Position numbers and translations under genes: made by a program. A stretch of DNA of 28,092 nt from an uncultured Collinsella sp. (lineage in GTDB: Bacteria; Actinomycetota; Coriobacteriia; Coriobacteriales; Coriobacteriaceae), in contig UQZI01000022.1 of the NCBI GenBank assembly GCA_900545555.1, positions 1 to 28,092 of the forward strand, written 5' to 3'. The notes under the pieces were generated by a model that saw only the letters and a program-made list of their open reading frames with translations, made no database searches and was not told where the DNA came from. Positions 24,751-28,092 of this stretch are shown here, piece by piece; within the stretch, counting starts at the first letter, position 1; every line of letters starts with the position of its first letter.

Positions 24751-25488
24751 CTATGCGCCGATGGCGCCGCCGCAGTATTCGCAGCGCCCACTGGCATCGG
24801 GAATGGTGGTGGCTCCGCAGAAGGGGCAGGTCACCGCGGTCTTGGGGGCCTTGGCGGCCACGACGCTGTCGCGTGTCTCCTGGCGCAGCTGCACCAGCGC
24901 GTCGCGGACCTCGGTTGCCTGGCGCTTGGCCTCGCGGTATTCGATGGAGCCGCGCTGATCGATGGTGGAGTCGTTTACGCGCAGGTTGATCTCGGTAAAG
25001 TGCGGCGTGTTGACGTGAATGGTCAGATTAAAGCCGTAATCCAGGTCGTAGCGCGGCGGGTTGTAGCTCTCGCGCTCGCCGTCCTCGGTCTCGCGATAGA
25101 TCTCGGTGCGATGCTCGTCGATATCCATATCGCAGCCGAGTACCTGCGAGAACTCGATGATGTCGGGATTGGCGTCGCGCCAGCGGCTCTGCGAGGTGAT
25201 GACCAGCAGGCCCGCGTCCTCATCGAGCATGATGTTGGTGCGCCCGGCAGAAAGCGTGCGCGTGGGGTTGAACGACGCCAGGCGCTCGGCGTTGGCCTCG
25301 CGGTAGGCGAGTTGCTCACGGATATCGTCCGCGGTGCTGGAGCGATAGCCGTGAAAGTAGGGGGAGAGCTTGCCGGCGCACTCTTTGCACAGGTAGCCTT
25401 CATTGATTTTTGTCTTACCTAGAAGTCCCAGCTCGGTACCGCAAATCGCGCACTCTTTCTTCTCGAACATCTTGTCAAAGAAGCCCAT
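24751..25488 (-). CDS. DUF4428-type zinc-ribbon protein, first gene of the operon
   Basis: 245 residues, soluble. The N-terminus has CAICGTELGLLGKTKINEGY followed by LCKECAGKLS, a DUF4428-like metal site with four Cys. The middle (residues about 60-185) is mixed alpha/beta with no known motif. The C-terminus has a second zinc ribbon, CPFCGATTIPDASGRCEYCG. DUF4428 proteins are small and of unknown function, often beside SPFH and other zinc-ribbon genes, as here. Start ATG 25488 follows GATGGGAGGCAGCC. It opens a four-gene minus-strand unit of proteins that mostly share Cys-pair zinc ribbons, which suggests a common membrane-associated complex. Confidence 0.8.
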   Translation of the reverse strand: MGFFDKMFEKKECAICGTELGLLGKTKINEGYLCKECAGKLSPYFHGYRSSTADDIREQLAYREANAERLASFNPTRTLSAGRTNIMLDEDAGLLVITSQSRWRDANPDIIEFSQVLGCDMDIDEHRTEIYRETEDGERESYNPPRYDLDYGFNLTIHVNTPHFTEINLRVNDSTIDQRGSIEYREAKRQATEVRDALVQLRQETRDSVVAAKAPKTAVTCPFCGATTIPDASGRCEYCGGAIGA

Positions 25489-25615
25489 GGCTGCCTCCCA
25501 TCAACTGGTAGCGTGTGTCACTTTTGATGATGGGGGAGTGCGCAGCCTTTCACGATACCCAGACGGCTCAACGAGTCTCCACAACTGGGACACATGGCCC
25601 ATTTTCATCTGCGGG

Positions 25616-25723
25616 TAGTCATCGGGGACGTTCTTAAACGACTGGTCGCGGGGGACACTCTTTGTCGAAGGCACTCATTGGGGACAGACTTAAATGAGTG
25701 GCAGTTGGGGACACTCCTTGCCG
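25616..25723. repeat. Composite GGGGAC repeat, copy B
   Basis: TAGTCATCGGGGACGTTC with AAACGACT, then CACTCATTGGGGACAGAC with AAATGAGTG (25672-25700), then TTGGGGACACTCCTTGCCG. It has the same block order as copy A at 16846-16937, with an extra GGGGGACACTCTTTGTCG block after the first hairpin. The 400-base spacer 25489-25889 holds this repeat and no gene I can support. Confidence 0.85.
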
Positions 25724-25763
25724 AGCTGCAAGCCGTGCGCGCCCCTTCTGGGCCTTGCGGCTC
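25723..25763. repeat. Hairpin in the spacer before the LuxR-type gene
   Basis: GAGCTGCAAG (25723-25732) and CTTGCGGCTC (25754-25763), 9 of 10 positions complementary. Followed by AAAATCGG; function unclear. Confidence 0.5.
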
Positions 25764-25889
25764 AAAATCGGTTTACGCCGTGGGCTGTTGGGGTCAAATT
25801 AGCGACATTTTGAGGATAGGCTCGATATTAGGACTGGTTCTCTAATAGAATGAGTTTGCAGGCCATTAAGCGACTGTAATGGGGTATTC

Positions 25890-27146
25890 ATGAAAGGTAT
25901 GGGAGACACAACAGCGTATTTGCGTTGGGGCATTCGGGAGATTATATGCCTGGCGCTGTTCTATTTTACGTTTTTGGCTGGCGAGTACCTCTTCGACATG
26001 CGCGTGGCCGAGTTTGTGCCGCCGAGCGAGGTTGCTACCTACGAGACCCTCATCGTCGGTGCGAGCGTAATCGGCTTTTTTGTGCGTCCTATTCTGTACT
26101 ATCGCCGCCCCCGCGCGATCGATACGACGAGCGACATCACGGGCGTGCTGCTGGTGTCGGCATTGCTGCTGATGATTATGGCGGTTCGGTTTGAGGTGGT
26201 AATTGCCGGCGGTTTGATGGCGTGTTGCACGCTGGGCTACTGCGGATCGACCGCTCACGCCAACTTTGCGCGGCGCTTTGCGCGAACGCCGTACTTGGCG
26301 CGCGCGGCGGCGCTTTCATATGCTCTGGGCGTCCTGCTTCAGGTGTTCAGCCACATGGTGATACCCGCGGGGATTCCGCAGCAGTTTGTTTTTGTTGCCT
26401 GTGCGGTCGCGCAGGTGGCGCTCCTCCACGGCGTCCGCCGTGCCAAGCTGCGCGGCGAATCTGAGTTTGGGCCTGAACCCGATATCTCCGAGCTTTCGGT
26501 GGATGCATCGGAGTTTGGCGCCAAATGGCAAAACGATCCCGAGTCAACGGCGGCTTTTCGGCGCGCCGTGGTGCGTCTGACGATTGCAACCGCCTGCCTT
26601 ACCGGGGTGTTTGCCGCCCTCAATGCGGGGCTCACGATCTCGCACGCCGCCGGGTCCGTTGACTTGGGCGATTGGTCGCGCTTGCTGATGGGCGTGAGCG
26701 CTCTGCTCGCCGGCGCCCTATTTGACCTGCGCGGGCGCTCGTGTATGAACATCATCATGACCTGCGCCGCCATGTTGTCCACGGAGTCTCGCTCTGCTGA
26801 CACTGTATGCCCGGCCGGGACTGGTTATTCCGGAATCCTGAACAGCTTCCGCAGAATGCCGCTGAGGGCCTTTGGGGACTTCCACACCACAATTCGCATC
26901 GTCACTGACTCCTTTCTAACGCCGGCAGCAGGCGCAGCCGCACGCGATCAGCAGGAACGCCACCAGAAACATCAGCAGCCCCGCCGGGAAAATGGCCGCG
27001 ATCAGGATGCCAGCCCCCAGCGCCGCCGCGCAGATGCCCAGCAGGGTGCATCCGCCGCCTCTTCGAAACATACGTCCCACGCCCCTTTCTCACTCCCAGT
27101 ATATACATCTCTGCGGGAATGGTGCGGCACTTCAATTAGGAATTAG
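25890..27146 (+). CDS. Interrupted membrane LuxR-type regulator (N-terminal half), chimeric 3' end
   Basis: The frame is open from ATG 25890 to a stop at 27146, but only about the first 298 residues look real. They form seven or eight membrane helices (for example FYFTFLAGEYLFDM, ITGVLLVSALLLMIMAVRF, GVFAALNAGLTIS, LLMGVSALLAGALFDLRGRS) like the MFS-related N-terminal region of Coriobacteriial LuxR-type regulators. Such genes normally continue with more helices and a C-terminal LuxR HTH. After MTCAAMLST (to about 26783) the translation turns into low-complexity Arg/Gln-rich text, because it is read antisense through spoVM and a small membrane gene. The true gene is therefore truncated at the junction. 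A TAGAAT -10 box lies at 25846-25851. Confidence 0.6.
   Translation: MKGMGDTTAYLRWGIREIICLALFYFTFLAGEYLFDMRVAEFVPPSEVATYETLIVGASVIGFFVRPILYYRRPRAIDTTSDITGVLLVSALLLMIMAVRFEVVIAGGLMACCTLGYCGSTAHANFARRFARTPYLARAAALSYALGVLLQVFSHMVIPAGIPQQFVFVACAVAQVALLHGVRRAKLRGESEFGPEPDISELSVDASEFGAKWQNDPESTAAFRRAVVRLTIATACLTGVFAALNAGLTISHAAGSVDLGDWSRLLMGVSALLAGALFDLRGRSCMNIIMTCAAMLSTESRSADTVCPAGTGYSGILNSFRRMPLRAFGDFHTTIRIVTDSFLTPAAGAAARDQQERHQKHQQPRRENGRDQDASPQRRRADAQQGASAASSKHTSHAPFSLPVYTSLREWCGTSIRN
26784..26824. other. Probable junction between two genomes
   Basis: Left of here the sequence is Coriobacteriial membrane-protein coding. Right of here all genes lie on the minus strand and belong to Clostridia-type families. 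The exact breakpoint cannot be fixed by eye; no transposase, tRNA or direct repeat marks it, which fits an assembly join better than an insertion. Confidence 0.65.
26825..26899 (-). CDS. spoVM: Stage V sporulation protein SpoVM
   Basis: A 24-residue gene: ATG 26899 with a perfect AAAGGAG nine bases upstream, stop at 26825. The core SPKALSGILRKLF matches the SpoVM pattern PKxLxGIxR, an amphipathic helix that recognises the convex forespore membrane and anchors the spore coat basement layer. The length (Bacillus SpoVM has 26 residues) and the neighbourhood agree, since rsgA and spoVM belong to one conserved locus in Bacillus (rsgA-rpe-thiN-spoVM). Collinsella and relatives do not sporulate, so this gene marks the right-hand DNA as coming from a spore former. 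It is too short for usual gene calling. Confidence 0.8.
   Translation of the reverse strand: MRIVVWKSPKALSGILRKLFRIPE
26916..27071 (-). CDS. Small hydrophobic protein with Cys-rich C-terminus
   Basis: 51 residues, ATG 27071, with GAAAGGGG upstream. A basic, Gly-rich start (MFRRGGGC) is followed by two adjoining hydrophobic stretches (LLGICAAALGAGILIAAIF and GLLMFLVAFLLIACG) and a Cys-rich end (CGCACCRR). It lies 16 bases before spoVM on the same strand, so both are probably co-transcribed. I do not recognise a named family; it looks like a small membrane hairpin protein. The good ribosome site and position support a real gene. Confidence 0.65.
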   Translation of the reverse strand: MFRRGGGCTLLGICAAALGAGILIAAIFPAGLLMFLVAFLLIACGCACCRR

Positions 27147-27252
27147 GAATGAGGAATTAGGAATTTTTGTGTTCCGCCTCCGGCGGAACGGTTTGAATTG
27201 ATCCGGCTTCGCCGGACACCTCCATTCCTAACTCCTAATTTCTAATTCCTAA
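27134..27252. repeat. AT-rich inverted repeat element with nested GC hairpins (MITE-like)
   Basis: The left arm (27134-27165) is built from repeated AATTAGGAATTAGGAAT-like units; the right arm (27221-27252) is its imperfect complement (about 27 of 32). Between them are two perfect small hairpins, GTTCCGCC-TCC-GGCGGAAC (27171-27189) and TCCGGC-TTC-GCCGGA (27202-27216). No coding frame is inside. It has the look of a small non-autonomous element and differs from all repeats in the left part of the window. Confidence 0.75.
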
Positions 27253-27258
27253 CTGCAA

Positions 27259-27297
27259 AGAGAACCCGCTGCGTACGTGACGCGGCGGGCTCTTTTT
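27259..27297. terminator. Bidirectional-looking terminator after rsgA
   Basis: AGAGAACCCGCTGCG (27259-27273) and CGCGGCGGGCTCTTT (27281-27295) pair with a few G-U or mismatched positions around a 7-base loop; TTTTT follows on plus and TCTCTTT on minus. It stands just downstream of rsgA. Confidence 0.75.
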
Positions 27298-27303
27298 GCG
27301 CGG

Positions 27304-28092
27304 CTATTTCTTTTTTTTCTGCCACTCCTGGAGGGGCTTCAGCTCCTCGTACAGGCGGACGTAGCTGGCGTGGCGGCTCTTCCGGATCTTCCCGTCCCGC
27401 ACCGCCTCCAGCACGGCGCAGCCCTGCTCCTTGGTGTGGCTGCACCCCACGAAGCGGCACTGGTCCAGATAGGGCCGGAACTCCACAAAGGTCTCCGGCA
27501 GGCGGCGCTTCAACTCCAGGTTCAGCTCCTCCGTCTCAAAGGAGGAGAAGCCCGGGGAGTCCACCACCTCCGCCCCGCAGTCCAGGCGGAACAGCTCCAC
27601 GTGCCGGGTGGTATGGCGGCCACGGCCCAGGGCCTGGCTCACCTCTCCCACCTGGAGGTGGAACGTGGGGTCCAGCGCGTTCAGAATGCTGGATTTTCCA
27701 ACGCCGGAGTTTCCTGTAAAGGCAGATAGCTTTCCGGCAATCAGAGGCTTCAAATCCTCGATGCCCTCCCCGGTCTCGGCGCTGACCCGCAGGGTGGGGA
27801 ACCCGGCGGCGGTGTAGATGGCATACAGGTCATCGGCGCTGTCCAGGTCGCACTTGTTCAGCACCACCACCACATCACAGTCCTTCAGAGCGGCGATGGA
27901 CGCCACCCGGTCGATGAGGAAAGGATCCGTCTTTGGGATAGCGCCGGAGGCGATGACCACCAGCTGGTCGATGTTGGCCACCGCCGGCCGGGCGAAGGCG
28001 TTCCGCCGGGGCAGGATGGATTCCACGAACCCCTCTCCGTTTCCCAGCTCCCGGACCTCCACCCTGTCCCCTACCAGGGGGGAGACCCCCTC
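27304..28092 (-). CDS. rsgA: Ribosome small subunit GTPase RsgA, 5' end outside the window
   Basis: At least 262 residues; the frame stays open to the right edge (PLVGDRVEV, part of the OB-fold, precedes the internal GTG at 28062), so the start lies beyond the window. It shows the circularly permuted GTPase order of RsgA: G4 LNKCDL comes first, then the P-loop GNSGVGKSSILNAL, then the G3 motif DSPGFSSF. The C-terminal zinc-binding segment is CRFVGCSHTKEQGC. RsgA helps the last steps of 30S ribosome maturation. The C-terminus is Lys-rich (EWQKKKK). Codon choice and the sporulation neighbour spoVM point to an Oscillospiraceae-like Firmicute, not to the organism of the left part. Confidence 0.95.
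   Translation of the reverse strand, partial: EGVSPLVGDRVEVRELGNGEGFVESILPRRNAFARPAVANIDQLVVIASGAIPKTDPFLIDRVASIAALKDCDVVVVLNKCDLDSADDLYAIYTAAGFPTLRVSAETGEGIEDLKPLIAGKLSAFTGNSGVGKSSILNALDPTFHLQVGEVSQALGRGRHTTRHVELFRLDCGAEVVDSPGFSSFETEELNLELKRRLPETFVEFRPYLDQCRFVGCSHTKEQGCAVLEAVRDGKIRKSRHASYVRLYEELKPLQEWQKKKK

Noticed and set aside
23749..25422. 557-residue plus-strand frame across two zinc-ribbon genes
   Set aside because: It spans two clear minus-strand genes and their spacer and shows no domain.
26902..27135. 77-residue minus-strand frame starting at 27135
   Set aside because: It overlaps the 51-residue gene in another frame, has no ribosome site and lacks the hydrophobic pattern of the better-supported small gene.

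Overview
The window looks like a contig from the human-gut actinobacterial class Coriobacteriia, most likely Collinsella or a close relative. This rests on the high GC, the GC-ending codon use, the NRAMP-related Mg transporter type known from Coriobacteriia, the 7TM-type and LuxR-type regulators, and many small GGGGAC-loop intergenic hairpins. It is an inference from sequence style and gene families, not from a database match. From about position 26784 onward the sequence changes character: it carries spoVM, a 51-residue membrane protein gene, an AT-rich nested inverted repeat and rsgA, all typical of a spore-forming Clostridia/Oscillospiraceae genome. The window therefore seems to be a chimera (assembly join) or, less likely, a horizontal insertion that cut a Coriobacteriial gene in half.

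Layout. 1-2649 (+): 3' part of an MgtE-like protein with a divergent membrane domain, followed at once by an NRAMP-related (NRMT-like) transporter; the pair suggests Mg2+ handling. 2760-4976 (-): large OatA-type acyltransferase with a C-terminal SGNH esterase domain. 5164-7138 (+): ribokinase and nucleoside hydrolase, a two-gene ribonucleoside/ribose unit. 7342-13416 (+): a LacI regulator, then an L-fucose/L-arabinose-isomerase-family protein, a split transketolase (two overlapping genes) and an FGGY kinase. This looks like an isomerase, kinase and transketolase route for an unidentified sugar, comparable in logic to the transketolase variant of D-apiose breakdown. Upstream of both lacI and the isomerase are GTTTA/TAAAC operator-like sites. 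13569-14057: luxS (AI-2 synthesis). 14193-14837: a DUF4867-like protein. 15182-16612: a GH1 6-phospho-beta-glucosidase.

16613-17083 is a repeat-rich spacer, followed by a three-gene overlapping signalling operon (17084-20999): a multi-pass membrane protein with a degenerate kinase-like C-terminus, an authentic histidine kinase and a NarL-type response regulator. 21191-25488 (-) is a four-gene unit of zinc-ribbon proteins, an SPFH protein and a lipoprotein, resembling the ydjGHI/SPFH-zinc-ribbon envelope-stress modules of Firmicutes. 25890 onward is the N-terminal membrane half of a LuxR-type regulator, interrupted at about 26784 by the foreign segment.

No tRNA, rRNA, CRISPR array or transposase gene was seen. 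The least expected observations are the chimeric junction with a tiny spoVM gene, the kinase-dead partner in the sensor operon, the sugar cluster of unknown substrate, and a family of hairpins whose stems differ while the loop keeps GGGGAC(A/G).
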